Below, piece after piece: positions 29,762 through 38,943 of a stretch of DNA of 64,000 bases (positions are counted from its first letter, which is position 1; each line of letters starts with the position of its first letter). The translations under genes and the position numbers were made by a program. The notes under the pieces were generated by a model. That model saw only the letters and a program-made list of their open reading frames with translations. It had not been told where the DNA came from and did no database searches. This DNA is from Myxococcales bacterium (GTDB lineage: Bacteria; Myxococcota_A; Polyangia; Haliangiales; Haliangiaceae): contig JAQBQE010000029.1 of the NCBI GenBank assembly GCA_028287135.1, positions 1 through 64,000 on the forward strand. Reading direction: 5' to 3'.

Positions 29762-31501
29762 CTAGAAACGTTCGATCAGGTCGGTGTCCTCGATCACGAC
29801 GCTGCGCGTGACCTTGCTCTGGTCAGGCCCCACGTAGTCGACATCGTAGGTCCCCGGCGCGACCGTGCAGTCGAGCGGCACCGCTACCGCCGTGCAATGC
29901 GGTGCACCCCTGACCGTGACGGTGCCGGCGCCCGCTGCCTCGACGCGCAGGGTGACGCCGGGAACCAGCTCGCCGCCCTTCTCGAGGCCCTTGGCACCGC
30001 GCTCGGGCGTGAACGGCTCGATCACGACCGGCACGTGCTTCGGCATCCGCAGGGTGAACCGCTGCAGCTTCGCCGCCTCGACGAACACGTCGGCGGGGGT
30101 GTACGTGCGGTCGACGGTCGCGAGCTGGCCGGTCTGGATGATCTCCGCCCCCAGCGGATCCGACACGAACCGTACGCGCACGAAGTCATCGGAGAGCTCG
30201 AGCGGCTGGACCAGCTTCGCCACCTCGCCGGGCACCGGGACCTGCAGGCTTGCCGTCGCCGCGCGATAGCCGCGCTGCGTGAACGCGATCGACAGGGTCT
30301 TGCCCTCCGCCAGCGAGGTCAGCGTCACGGGCGTCGAGCCGAACGGGACGCCGTCGATCTCGATCAGCGCGCCGGTGGGCTTCGAGTCGATCTCGACGGT
30401 CGGGACCGGATCGGGGACGTGGCCGCGAATCAGCCGGCGCGCACCGAGCACGGCGGCCACCGTGAACGCGGTCGCGGCGATCCCGGTACCGACCCGACGA
30501 ACGAGCCGACGCCTGCGCGCGCGGGCCGCTGCCGCCGAGGGGACCGCGCGCGCGGGTCCGCTCGCAACCTGGCCCGCCAGATCGGTCTGCCGGAAGAACC
30601 CGAGCTCCTGGAGCCTCGCCGCCGGCGCCTGCAGATCGAACACGCAGAGCGCTTCGGTCGCGATGCCGGGCAGCACGGTGAACTGCACGACGGACGCCGC
30701 ATTGACCATCAGGTACAGCCCCACGCCGGCACCACCTGCCTTGCGGTCCATCTGGTCGGGCGAGTGCAGGCACTTGTGGAGAAACCGCAGCATGGTCGCG
30801 CGCTCGAGACTGCCGAACGAGTCGCGCACCGCGACCGCAAATCGCCGGCCGTCGTAGGCGTACTCGACGGTGACGGTGTGCTCGGTGCGCATCAGAATCC
30901 GCGAGCGCGTCGCGACGCCCGAGAAGATGTGCTTGCCCTGCGCGTCCACGGGCGCGTCGTAGAGCGCGTTCATCAGCATCTCGTCGAGGCATTGCTCGAT
31001 CGGCGCGTGCAAGCTGCGCGGTGCTCCGATCTGCACGATCTGATCGACGATGTGCGTGATGCAGCGCAGCTTCTCCACGTGGTCGCCGACGGCGATCGCG
31101 TGGATCTTCGTCTCGGGAGGCATCACGCTCGCGAGACCGAACAACCGATCGTCGAGCAGTCGCGAGCCGGTGGCCGCGAGCTGAGCCGGGTCGAGCTCCT
31201 CTGCGACGATCATCCCGGCGATCCGGTCATGCGCCTGCATGAGGTCGACCGCCGCAGCCAGATCAGAGCGTGGCAACACCACGATCACCGGGCAGCGTCC
31301 GATCAGCCGTGGCACGAGCGTGATCGCCGTCGGGTCGCCGCCGAGATCGAGCACGCACAGCTCGGCCTCGATGCCGCCAGCACCGACGGACTCGAGCGTC
31401 GCGTGAACGCCGACCGCGCGGCCCTCACCCCGCAGCGCCGCTGCGATCTTCTGCCCGAGCTCCTTGTCGGGCGAGACGGCAATGATCTGCCGAGGGAGCA
31501 C
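29762..31501 (-). CDS. Receiver-like / GHKL ATPase protein with transmembrane segment and PEGA domain
   Basis: A 579-residue protein. Residues 1-120 look like a receiver-type domain (QIIAVSPDKELGQKIAAALR, LCVLDLGGDPTAI). An RsbW/SpoIIAB-like ATPase domain follows: N box with Glu174 and Asn178 (DEMLMNALYDAP), G1 with Asp227 (RDSFGSL), and glycine loop GGAGVGLYLM at 256. A hydrophobic segment near 344-365 crosses the membrane, and the outer part holds a PEGA domain (VEIDSKPTGALIEIDGVPFG). The start is the GTG at 31501 with AGGGA upstream, 19 nt after the kinase stop; a longer frame to 31591 would overlap the kinase. I infer a switch kinase or binding partner for the STAS domains encoded beside it. 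Confidence 0.8.
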   Translation of the reverse strand: MLPRQIIAVSPDKELGQKIAAALRGEGRAVGVHATLESVGAGGIEAELCVLDLGGDPTAITLVPRLIGRCPVIVVLPRSDLAAAVDLMQAHDRIAGMIVAEELDPAQLAATGSRLLDDRLFGLASVMPPETKIHAIAVGDHVEKLRCITHIVDQIVQIGAPRSLHAPIEQCLDEMLMNALYDAPVDAQGKHIFSGVATRSRILMRTEHTVTVEYAYDGRRFAVAVRDSFGSLERATMLRFLHKCLHSPDQMDRKAGGAGVGLYLMVNAASVVQFTVLPGIATEALCVFDLQAPAARLQELGFFRQTDLAGQVASGPARAVPSAAAARARRRRLVRRVGTGIAATAFTVAAVLGARRLIRGHVPDPVPTVEIDSKPTGALIEIDGVPFGSTPVTLTSLAEGKTLSIAFTQRGYRAATASLQVPVPGEVAKLVQPLELSDDFVRVRFVSDPLGAEIIQTGQLATVDRTYTPADVFVEAAKLQRFTLRMPKHVPVVIEPFTPERGAKGLEKGGELVPGVTLRVEAAGAGTVTVRGAPHCTAVAVPLDCTVAPGTYDVDYVGPDQSKVTRSVVIEDTDLIERF

Positions 31502-31520
31502 CGGCGCAGTCTTTCCCTGG

Positions 31521-34019
31521 CTAGGACCGGATGAGGTACATGGCAAGTGCGGCGAGGACCACGATCGCGATCGCGATCGCGACCTTGGCAATCATCGTCT
31601 CGCGCTGCGCGGCCTGCGCTGCCGTCGGGGGTTCTTGCACGCGCTCGCGACCCTGCGTCGAGGCCTGCGGCGCAGGACGTGACGCTGGAACCGGACTCGG
31701 CGGTGCGGGCTGCACCTCGACGCGCGCGACCTCCGGCACGGGTGTCTGCAGCTGCGGCGGCACGACCCGGCGGAAGGTCTCGGAGACGTCGATCCCCGAC
31801 CGGCCCGGGTTCGGCGTGATCGACACCGGCGACCGGTCGTCCTTCATCGTCATCGAAACGTCGTCGGGCAGCACGCTCGCGAGCTGCTTGACGCTGACGG
31901 CTTCGATCACCGGCGTGCCACTCGACTCCTCCGGGAACAGGTGCGTGAGCAGCTTCGAGACATTCGAGCCCGAGCTCTCGAACCGGTAGGCACGAGCGAT
32001 CTCGTTGAGCTCCTGCGCGACCTCCTGGCCGCGCTGCGGACGATCGTCGGGGTTCGGGGCCAGCATGCGTCCCACGAGCACGGCGAGCTCCTCGGGGATC
32101 TCGGTCGCGATCTCCTGCAGTGGCTTGTACTGACCGGCGCGGATCTTGGCGACGATCTCCTTGGGGTCGCGGCCGGTGAACGGCATCGATCCGCAGCACA
32201 GCAGGTAAAGGATGACGCCGAGCGAGAACAGATCCGACCGGTGGTCGATCTGCTGGCTGCTCGTGGCCTCCGGTGACATGTACAGCCACTTGCCGACGAT
32301 CATCGCCTCGGCGTGCTCGGTGACCGACGACATCGCCACGCCGAAGTCGAGGAGCTTCACCGTCCCCTCGTAGCCCATGATGATGTTGTGCGGTGAGACG
32401 TCGCGGTGGACGACAGACAGCCGCTGGCCCGCCATGTCCATCGACCAGTATGCGTGGTGCAGCGCCTGCGCGACCTCGCGGACGACGTAGCAGGCTTCAC
32501 CGAGCGGCATCAGGGTCCGGCCCTGTTGCAGCTTCTTGATGACGCCGCGCAGATCCTTGCCGTGGACGTACTCCATGGCGAGGTACAGCGCGCCCTGGGC
32601 CTCGCCGACGTCGAGCACCTGCACGATGTTCGGGTGGGTGAGGCGGCCAGCGATCTTGGCCTCGTTGAGGAACATGTCGATCGCCATGTGCCGGCTGTCG
32701 AGGAGCTTGCGCTGGATGCGCTTGAGCGCGACCGGCTTCTCGAAGCCACCGATGCCGACCTGCTTGGCGAGGAAGACCTCGGCCATGCCGCCCTCCGAGA
32801 GCCGGCGGACGATCTTGTACTTGCCGAGGATGGTGTCGTCGGCGACGACGTTGGCGGTCGCACCTTCACCCGCCTGCGCGACGTTCGCATCGGTCAGCGC
32901 GCGGGACAGGATCTCGTCGCGTTGCCCGATCAGCTTGGCGCTGGCGGCGGGCGCGCTGGTGCTCACCTTCTGCAGGGACTCGAGCGCCTCGGCGGGCAAC
33001 CGGCTGCTCGTCGTTCCGCCACACGTCGTGCACACGTGCGCACCGAACGTCAGCGGCCAGCTCGCCTGGTCGAGCAGCACGCTCTCGTGCGAGGTCCGGC
33101 TGCACTCGATGCATCCGTAAGGAACGAGCACGGATGCGATCGCGATGTTGGGCGATGCACCGACTGCGTCGCCGATCGTCGACAGGAACGTCTCGTTGAC
33201 GTCGACCAGCGTGACCGCCGGGACCTGTCCGGACATGCTCTTGAGCAGCCGCTTCCACTCCTTCTGACCCGCAGCGTCGAACCGCGCGACCTCGGCGAGA
33301 TCGATCACGACCTCTCCCTCGGCGCCGACCAGCAGCGGGCGCGCGCGGAACATCGATCCGATCGTGCCGATGATCCGGAAGTAGGTGACCGAGCCGTGGA
33401 CGAGCTTGATGATGCGGGGCGGCTTCTCGGCCTCGCTCTCGGCCGCGGTGTACAGACCGTGCGCGGCGAGGAGCTGCGCGGCAGCCGGGTGGATGCTCGA
33501 GGCGGCGTACTTGTTGACGAACGAGAAGTAGCTCTCCGGGGTCTCGTCGAACTCGAGCTTGCCGCCGCAGCGACGGCACTCCTTCTCCGGCAAGCCGCCC
33601 TTGGCGAGGCTCGCTCGATCCGCGCGCACGTCGATCGTCTCGCCGGACTCCGCGCCGCACGAGGGGCAGGTGTAGGGAGCGACGACGGTGAGGATCTTGC
33701 TGGTGCCGGCGAAGTTCAGCACCATGTTGAGCTGATCGACGAAGAACGTCGGGCAGCCGATCAGGTAGAGGTCGCTGATCGTCTTGGGCAGCGAGTCCAT
33801 GCCCTTGAGCCACTGGCGAACGCCGAACGACGTCATCCGGGTCATCCCGGCGACGTTGATCACGAGGGCCTTCACCGTGCCGACGTTTCCAAAGCCGGCG
33901 AATCGTTCGTCGACGAGGCCCGAGACATGGACGAGGCCTGCCTCGCCGGAGGTCACGAGCTCGATCGCCGCTTCGGAGCGCGCGGCAGCGGCTGCGGGAG
34001 CCTTGGTCTCGCGACTCAT
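31521..34019 (-). CDS. Ser/Thr protein kinase with two N-terminal STAS-zinc ribbon modules
   Basis: An 832-residue protein. Module 1: STAS-like fold (residues 18-115; Ser64 in RMTSFGVRQWL) followed by a ribbon with Cys118, Cys121, Cys148, Cys151 and the tail LEFDETPESYFSFVNKYA. Module 2: residues 203-300 (IIKLVHGSVTYFRIIGTIGS) with ribbon Cys303, Cys306, Cys330, Cys333. Kinase domain from about 400: Lys433, HRDVSPHN with Asp540, DFG 558-560, and MSPEA. One membrane segment sits at the very C-terminus (VAIAIAIVVLAALAMYLI), so the domains face the cytoplasm. ATGA overlap with the ATPase gene at 34993 couples the two. Closely related to the gene at 36191. Confidence 0.9.
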   Translation of the reverse strand: MSRETKAPAAAAARSEAAIELVTSGEAGLVHVSGLVDERFAGFGNVGTVKALVINVAGMTRMTSFGVRQWLKGMDSLPKTISDLYLIGCPTFFVDQLNMVLNFAGTSKILTVVAPYTCPSCGAESGETIDVRADRASLAKGGLPEKECRRCGGKLEFDETPESYFSFVNKYAASSIHPAAAQLLAAHGLYTAAESEAEKPPRIIKLVHGSVTYFRIIGTIGSMFRARPLLVGAEGEVVIDLAEVARFDAAGQKEWKRLLKSMSGQVPAVTLVDVNETFLSTIGDAVGASPNIAIASVLVPYGCIECSRTSHESVLLDQASWPLTFGAHVCTTCGGTTSSRLPAEALESLQKVSTSAPAASAKLIGQRDEILSRALTDANVAQAGEGATANVVADDTILGKYKIVRRLSEGGMAEVFLAKQVGIGGFEKPVALKRIQRKLLDSRHMAIDMFLNEAKIAGRLTHPNIVQVLDVGEAQGALYLAMEYVHGKDLRGVIKKLQQGRTLMPLGEACYVVREVAQALHHAYWSMDMAGQRLSVVHRDVSPHNIIMGYEGTVKLLDFGVAMSSVTEHAEAMIVGKWLYMSPEATSSQQIDHRSDLFSLGVILYLLCCGSMPFTGRDPKEIVAKIRAGQYKPLQEIATEIPEELAVLVGRMLAPNPDDRPQRGQEVAQELNEIARAYRFESSGSNVSKLLTHLFPEESSGTPVIEAVSVKQLASVLPDDVSMTMKDDRSPVSITPNPGRSGIDVSETFRRVVPPQLQTPVPEVARVEVQPAPPSPVPASRPAPQASTQGRERVQEPPTAAQAAQRETMIAKVAIAIAIVVLAALAMYLIRS
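31950..33959 (-). repeat. Copy A of a large duplicated kinase segment
   Basis: This part of the kinase gene is highly similar at DNA level to 36730-38752. Stretches of dozens of bases are identical, for example around 32690-32760 and 37480-37550. The duplication spans both STAS-ribbon modules and the kinase domain; the C-terminal linkers differ. Confidence 0.85.
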
Positions 34020-34993
34020 AGATCCGCCTTGTCGGGTGCGATGGTCACGGACGTCTCGACCAGCCGGCGGCGCTTCTTGCCGTCGCGGAAGAACAGGTGA
34101 AACGCGAACGGCCGCGGCCCAGGCGATTTCTTCGCGATGCCGACCAGGAATTCGGTGTGGCGGCCGCTGACCACGGAGATCGCGACGAACGATGCCGCCG
34201 AGAAGATCCGCCACAGTCCGAGCCCGGCGCCACCCATCGATTCGTCGACCTCGACCTGCATGTCCGTCCGCGCGCAGCGGGTCAGCACCTCGACGAGCCG
34301 GGTCCGCGTCAGCGAGCCAAACGGATCGCGCAGCCGCACGATCGCGAGATCGTCGCGACACCCGTACACGAGGTCACACGCGTCGTCGTCGGGAAGCGTG
34401 ACGTCCTGGGTCCGCGAGATCGGATGGTCGACCGCGCCTGCGGACACCGGTGCGTCGTAGAACGCGTTGGTCAGCAGCTCCTCGGCGGCGTCACGAAGAT
34501 GCTCGATCGTGCGAGCGCCGACGCCCTTGGAGTCGAGGAAGTCGCTCATGCGCTCGAGCCGCTCGACGCGCCGGCTCGCCTGCGCGAGGCGGACCCGCCG
34601 GCCCGACATCGTGGGGCCGAGCCAGTCGAGGAGCCGTGGCCGCTCGCCGCCGGTCAGCGTGTTGATCACGTTGGTGAGATGCTCGGTGGCGAGCGGGTGG
34701 TCGAGCATCGACGCGCTCAGCACGTGCGAGAGCCACGGCCTGGTTGGCAACCAGCCGATCGAGCTCTGCAGCGTCCCATCGCAGACCGCGATCACGTTGC
34801 CCGAGAGCTCCGTGCCCTCGAGCTCCGCGATCGTCGAGCTATCGACGAACGAGACAGTCTTGCTGTCGAGCTGCGCGTCGAGCTGCGCTCCGAGGAACGC
34901 CTCCGCCGACTGGACCACCGTGGTGGTCTCCGAGGGGAGTCGCGCACTCAGCTGTCGCGACAGCGACTCGGACATCCAGACGATCGATCTCAC
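34016..34993 (-). CDS. RsbW-like GHKL ATPase with receiver-like N-terminus
   Basis: A 325-residue soluble protein. The N-terminal 130 residues have a receiver-like alternation (TVSFVDSSTIAELEG, GNVIAVCDGTLQSSIG) but no clear phospho-acceptor. The ATPase domain follows: N box with Glu171/172 and Asn176 (AAEELLTNAFYDAP), G1 box Asp223 (RDPFGSLTRTRLV) and glycine loop GGAGLGLWRIF at 254. Proteins of this fold phosphorylate or sequester STAS-domain antagonists. The GTG at 34993 has a -10 hexamer 7 nt upstream; an ATG 6 codons in (34975) is the alternative. It overlaps the kinase gene downstream (ATGA), which suggests they act as a pair. Confidence 0.83.
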   Translation of the reverse strand: MRSIVWMSESLSRQLSARLPSETTTVVQSAEAFLGAQLDAQLDSKTVSFVDSSTIAELEGTELSGNVIAVCDGTLQSSIGWLPTRPWLSHVLSASMLDHPLATEHLTNVINTLTGGERPRLLDWLGPTMSGRRVRLAQASRRVERLERMSDFLDSKGVGARTIEHLRDAAEELLTNAFYDAPVSAGAVDHPISRTQDVTLPDDDACDLVYGCRDDLAIVRLRDPFGSLTRTRLVEVLTRCARTDMQVEVDESMGGAGLGLWRIFSAASFVAISVVSGRHTEFLVGIAKKSPGPRPFAFHLFFRDGKKRRRLVETSVTIAPDKADL

Positions 34994-35000
34994 CGTCCAA

Positions 35001-35006
35001 ACGATA
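35001..35006 (-). promoter_or_regulatory. -10 hexamer TATCGT, leaderless-type
   Basis: TATCGT on the minus strand, followed by 7 nt and the GTG at 34993. Confidence 0.35.
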
Positions 35007-35060
35007 CCATCACCACGACAGCGACTGCAGTTCCCGCCCCCCCGGGAACGTCACGAGCTG

Positions 35061-36092
35061 CTACTTCGGTTCGATCGCGACGCGGCGGTTTCGCCCGTCC
35101 GCCCGACCGTACTTCAGGCGCGTATCGCCGTAGGAGATGACCTCGAGGCGCGAGGCATCGACGCCAGCGGCCACCAGTGCATCGCGCACGCCTTCGGCGC
35201 GAATCTGCGCCAGGGCGAGGTTGCCCTCGGGCGTACCCGTCGGATCCGCATGGCCGGCGATGACGGCGACCACGTCGGGGTGCGCCGCGAGCCACTTCGC
35301 TGCCCTCGCGATGCCTGCGCCGCGGACGTCGGCGCTGCCGAGGCCGAAGAACAGCTCGACGTTGAGGTTGGCGCTCGCGACCGTCTTGGCCGGCTTCGGG
35401 TCAGCCGTGGGCGGCGGATCCGACGTCGGGACAGCCTTGGGCTCGGGCTTCTGCTCGACGACCCTGGGCTCGGCCTTGGCAATCTTGGGCTCGGGCTTCT
35501 GGTCGACGACCCTGGGCTCGGCCTTGACCGCGACGGCCGGCCGCGTCTCGACGGCGGCGGGCTTGGGCTCGGCCTTGACCGGCGTGACCGTGGTCTCGGG
35601 ATCGGCGGCCGAAACCACCGTGCGCCTCTCCGGCGTCGGACCTGCAGCGACCGGCGTACGAACCTCGCGTGCCGCGACGGCCGTGCGCGACTCGTCGGCG
35701 CGCGTCGGCGTGCGGGCGACCTTGGACTCCACGGACCGCGCATCGGCGGTGAGGTTGCCGGAGCGGACAACGACGATCGACGTGCCGAACTGCGAGCGAG
35801 CCTCTGCGGCGGTGTCCGCGTTGTCGACGATCACGACCGCGTACTGCTTGCGCTTGGCGCGGGCAGGGGTCGGAGCGACCTCGACGTCATGTCCTGCTGC
35901 GGACAGATCGCCGACGAGCTTCTTGGGCGGGCTGCCGAGGAGCAGCAAGTGCGACGGATTCGATGTCCGCGCGATCGCCTTCTTGGGCTTGCTCGATTTG
36001 ACGTTGAGCTTGACGCCACACGCTTCGGCCGGAGCCGGCGCCTGGATGTCGAACACGAGAACCGCCAGAAGTGCGGCGAGCTTCCACTTCAT
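35061..36092 (-). CDS. OmpA-family protein with receiver-like N-terminal part
   Basis: A 343-residue exported protein. Signal peptide MKWKLAALLAVLVFDIQAPA with a likely cleavage near AEA-C. Residues 50-115 resemble a receiver fold (HLLLLGSPPKKLVGDLSAAG, YAVVIVDNADTAAEA). A long Pro/Lys/Glu/Val linker carries a tandem repeat of the type KAEPRVVxQKPEPK. The C-terminal OmpA domain (VELFFGLGSADVRG, VIAGHADPTGTPEGNLALAQ, GRNRRVAIEP) binds peptidoglycan. The start ATG 36092 has a strong GGAGG 6 nt upstream. It lies between the two kinase genes on the same strand, so it may report cell-wall state to them; that is inference. Confidence 0.85.
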   Translation of the reverse strand: MKWKLAALLAVLVFDIQAPAPAEACGVKLNVKSSKPKKAIARTSNPSHLLLLGSPPKKLVGDLSAAGHDVEVAPTPARAKRKQYAVVIVDNADTAAEARSQFGTSIVVVRSGNLTADARSVESKVARTPTRADESRTAVAAREVRTPVAAGPTPERRTVVSAADPETTVTPVKAEPKPAAVETRPAVAVKAEPRVVDQKPEPKIAKAEPRVVEQKPEPKAVPTSDPPPTADPKPAKTVASANLNVELFFGLGSADVRGAGIARAAKWLAAHPDVVAVIAGHADPTGTPEGNLALAQIRAEGVRDALVAAGVDASRLEVISYGDTRLKYGRADGRNRRVAIEPK

Positions 36093-36190
36093 CAAAGCCT
36101 CCGGTGTGCGTCGATACGATCGACAGCACGAGTGTTCACGCTAGCAGAGCCAAACTCGTCGAGCAAGCCAGCCTCCAGGTGGGGGACTGC

Positions 36191-38824
36191 CTACCAGCTC
36201 GGACCGATGACTACATAGGCACCGACGCCCAGCAGGATCACGAGCGCCGCGATCACGAGCACGGTGCCGATCGAGATCGCACGAGTCGGCGTTACCGGAA
36301 CCTGCGGTCGTGGAACGATCGGGCGGTCCGCAGCGGCCGTGGTGGTGCTCGGCGACCGAACGGGGACGTTCGGCACCCGGGTCGGCGAGACGACCTTGGC
36401 GCGAGCCGGAGCTTGCGCCGGAGCCGGAGGCACGGACACCACGGCAGTCCGTGTGGGCATCGGAACGGCCGGCGTGATCTCGGCGGCGCGAGACGTCGCG
36501 GCGGCCTCGAGCTGACGGGCGAGCGGCGGGATCTCGATCGACGGAGCCGACGCCGGGCCCGACGGCGGCACCGCCGGAATCTCGGGATATGCGACCGAGA
36601 CGTCGATCGCCGCGCGAGTGCTCGTCGTGCGAGGCGTGAACGAGTTGGCCGAGACCGACGACATCGATTGCGACATCGTCCGCACGATCTCGGTGGTCGG
36701 CTTCTCGGTTCCTGCGACGTGCTCGGGGAACAGGTGCCCGAGCAGGTTGGCGATGTTCGGCCCCGAGCTCTCGAAGCCGCACATGCGCGCGATCTCGGTC
36801 AGCTCCTGCGCGACTTCCTGGCCGCGCTGCGGGCGGTCGTCGGGGTTGGGAGCGAGCAGGCGGCCGACCAGGTTGGCGAGCTGCTCGGGGACCTGCGGCG
36901 CGATCTCCTGCAGCGGCTTGTACTGGCCGCTGCGGATCTTCTTCACGATCTCCTTGGGCTCCTTGCCGGCGAACGGCATGTAGCCGGAGCACAGCAAGTA
37001 GAGGATCACGCCGAGCGAGAACAGATCCGACCGGTGGTCGATCTGCTCGTTGAGCGTGGTCTCGGGCGACATGTACAGCCACTTGCCGACGATCATCGTC
37101 TCGGCGTGCTCGGTGACCGACGACATCGCGACGCCGAAGTCGAGGAGCTTCACCGTCCCCTCGTAGCTGAGGATGATGTTCTGCGGCGAGACGTCGCGAT
37201 GGACGACGGACAGCCGCTGGCCCGCCATGTCCATCGACCAGTACGCGTGGTGCAGCGCCTGCGCGACCTCGCGGACGACGTAGCAAGCCTCGCCGAGCGG
37301 CATCAGGTTGCCGCCCTTCTGCAGCTTCTTGATGACGTCGCGGAGATCCTTGCCGTGGACGTACTCCATGGCGAGGTAGAGCGCGCCCTGGACCTCGCCG
37401 ACGTCGAGCACCTGCACGATGTTCGGGTGGGTGAGGCGACCAGCGATCTTGGCCTCGTTGAGGAACATGTCGATCGCCATGTGCCGGCTATCGAGGAGCT
37501 TGCGCTGGATGCGCTTGAGCGCGACCGGCTTCTCGAAGCCACCGATGCCGACCTGCTTGGCGAGGAACACCTCGGCCATGCCGCCCTCGGAGAGCCGGCG
37601 GACGATCTTGTACTTGCCGAGGATCGTGTCGTCGGCGGCGACCGCTGCGCTCGCACCTTCGCCGGCCTGCGCGACGTTGGCATCGGTGAGCGCGCGGGAC
37701 AGGATCTCGTCGCGCTGGCTGATCAGCTTGGCACTCGCGGGCGGCGTGCTCGTGCTCGCCTTCTGGAGCGGCGTCAGCGCCTCGGACGACATCTTGTTCT
37801 GGGTCGTGCCGCCGCACGTCGTGCAGACGTGATCCTCGAAGTTGCGGGGCCAGTTGGTCGTCAGGATGCTCTCGCTCTCCTGTGACTTGCGACCGCACTC
37901 GACGCAGACGTACGGCACGAGCACCGAAGCGACCGTGATGTGCCGCGCGATCGTGAGCGTGTCGCCTGCGGCCGCGAGGAACGCATCGTTGACGTCGACG
38001 AGGGTGACGGCCGGGACCTGCGCAGCGAGGCTCTTGAGCAGGCGTCCCCACTCCTTGCGACCGGCCGCATCGAACCGGCTGACCTCGGCGAGATCGATCA
38101 CGACCTCGCCTTCGGCACCCACGAGCAGAGGCCGCGCGCGGAACATCGAACCGATGGTGCCGATGATCCGGAAGTAGGTGACCGAGCCGTGGACGAGCTT
38201 GATGATCCGCGGCGGCTTCTCGGCCGCGCTGTCGAGCGACGTGTAGAGCCCGTGCGCCGCGAGCAGCTGGGCCGCCGAGGGCGCGATGCTCGAGGCGGCG
38301 TACTTGTTGACGAACGAGAAGTAGCTCTCCGGCGTCTCGTCGAACTCGAGCTTGCCGCCGCACCGCGCGCACTCCTTCTCGGGGAGGCCGCCCTTGGCGA
38401 GGTTCGCGCGCTCGACGAGGACGTCGATCGTCTCACCGGACTCGACGCCGCACGACGGGCAGTTGTACGGAGCGACGACGGTGAGGATCTTGCTCGCGCC
38501 GGCGAAGTTGAGAACCATGTTGAGCTGATCGACGAAGAACGTCGGACAGCCGATCAGGTAGAGGTCGGTGATCGTCTTCGGCAGGGCGTCCATGCCCTTG
38601 AGCCACTGGCGAACACCGAAGGACGTCATCCGGGTCATCCCGGCGACGTTGATCACGAGGGCCTTGATCGCTCCCACGTTGCCGAAGCCAAGGAAGCGCT
38701 CATCCACGAGCCCGGAGACACTGACGAGCCCTGCATCGCCAACGGCGACGAGCTCGACCAGTGCCTGGGTGCGAGCGGAAGCAGCGTTAGCGGGTTGGTT
38801 CGTCTGCTTGATGTCTCGGGACAT
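36191..38824 (-). CDS. Ser/Thr protein kinase with two N-terminal STAS-zinc ribbon modules (paralogue)
   Basis: An 877-residue paralogue of the kinase at 31521, same domain order. Module 1 has Ser68 (RMTSFGVRQWL) and ribbon Cys122, Cys125, Cys152, Cys155; module 2 has a ribbon of the type VCVECG / CTTCGG. The kinase domain keeps VALKRI, HRDVSPQN, DFGVAMSS and MSPET. A Pro/Ala/Thr-rich linker precedes one C-terminal membrane segment (AISIGTVLVIAALVILLGVG, AYVVIG). The start ATG follows GAGAGCGAACC; a TATCCT about 50 nt upstream could be its -10. The two kinases differ mainly in linker and C-terminus, suggesting different partners outside the conserved core. Confidence 0.9.
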   Translation of the reverse strand: MSRDIKQTNQPANAASARTQALVELVAVGDAGLVSVSGLVDERFLGFGNVGAIKALVINVAGMTRMTSFGVRQWLKGMDALPKTITDLYLIGCPTFFVDQLNMVLNFAGASKILTVVAPYNCPSCGVESGETIDVLVERANLAKGGLPEKECARCGGKLEFDETPESYFSFVNKYAASSIAPSAAQLLAAHGLYTSLDSAAEKPPRIIKLVHGSVTYFRIIGTIGSMFRARPLLVGAEGEVVIDLAEVSRFDAAGRKEWGRLLKSLAAQVPAVTLVDVNDAFLAAAGDTLTIARHITVASVLVPYVCVECGRKSQESESILTTNWPRNFEDHVCTTCGGTTQNKMSSEALTPLQKASTSTPPASAKLISQRDEILSRALTDANVAQAGEGASAAVAADDTILGKYKIVRRLSEGGMAEVFLAKQVGIGGFEKPVALKRIQRKLLDSRHMAIDMFLNEAKIAGRLTHPNIVQVLDVGEVQGALYLAMEYVHGKDLRDVIKKLQKGGNLMPLGEACYVVREVAQALHHAYWSMDMAGQRLSVVHRDVSPQNIILSYEGTVKLLDFGVAMSSVTEHAETMIVGKWLYMSPETTLNEQIDHRSDLFSLGVILYLLCSGYMPFAGKEPKEIVKKIRSGQYKPLQEIAPQVPEQLANLVGRLLAPNPDDRPQRGQEVAQELTEIARMCGFESSGPNIANLLGHLFPEHVAGTEKPTTEIVRTMSQSMSSVSANSFTPRTTSTRAAIDVSVAYPEIPAVPPSGPASAPSIEIPPLARQLEAAATSRAAEITPAVPMPTRTAVVSVPPAPAQAPARAKVVSPTRVPNVPVRSPSTTTAAADRPIVPRPQVPVTPTRAISIGTVLVIAALVILLGVGAYVVIGPSW
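36730..38752 (-). repeat. Copy B of a large duplicated kinase segment
   Basis: Counterpart of 31950-33959; same order of domains and same strand. The OmpA-family and GHKL genes lie between the copies, so recombination between them would delete or duplicate those genes. Confidence 0.85.
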
Positions 38825-38943
38825 GGTTCGCTCTCGACAATGGCGTGGCCATCAGACGCCGGCCCACGGCCTGGTGAGGATACCACTGCCCGCGGGCTGC
38901 CAGCACCCCCGAGCCAAGGATCGTGGGATCGCTCGCTGGGGCC

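Noticed and set aside
29897..31534. A 545-codon open frame on the plus strand
   Set aside because: Antisense of the receiver-like/GHKL gene, which has clear ATPase motifs.
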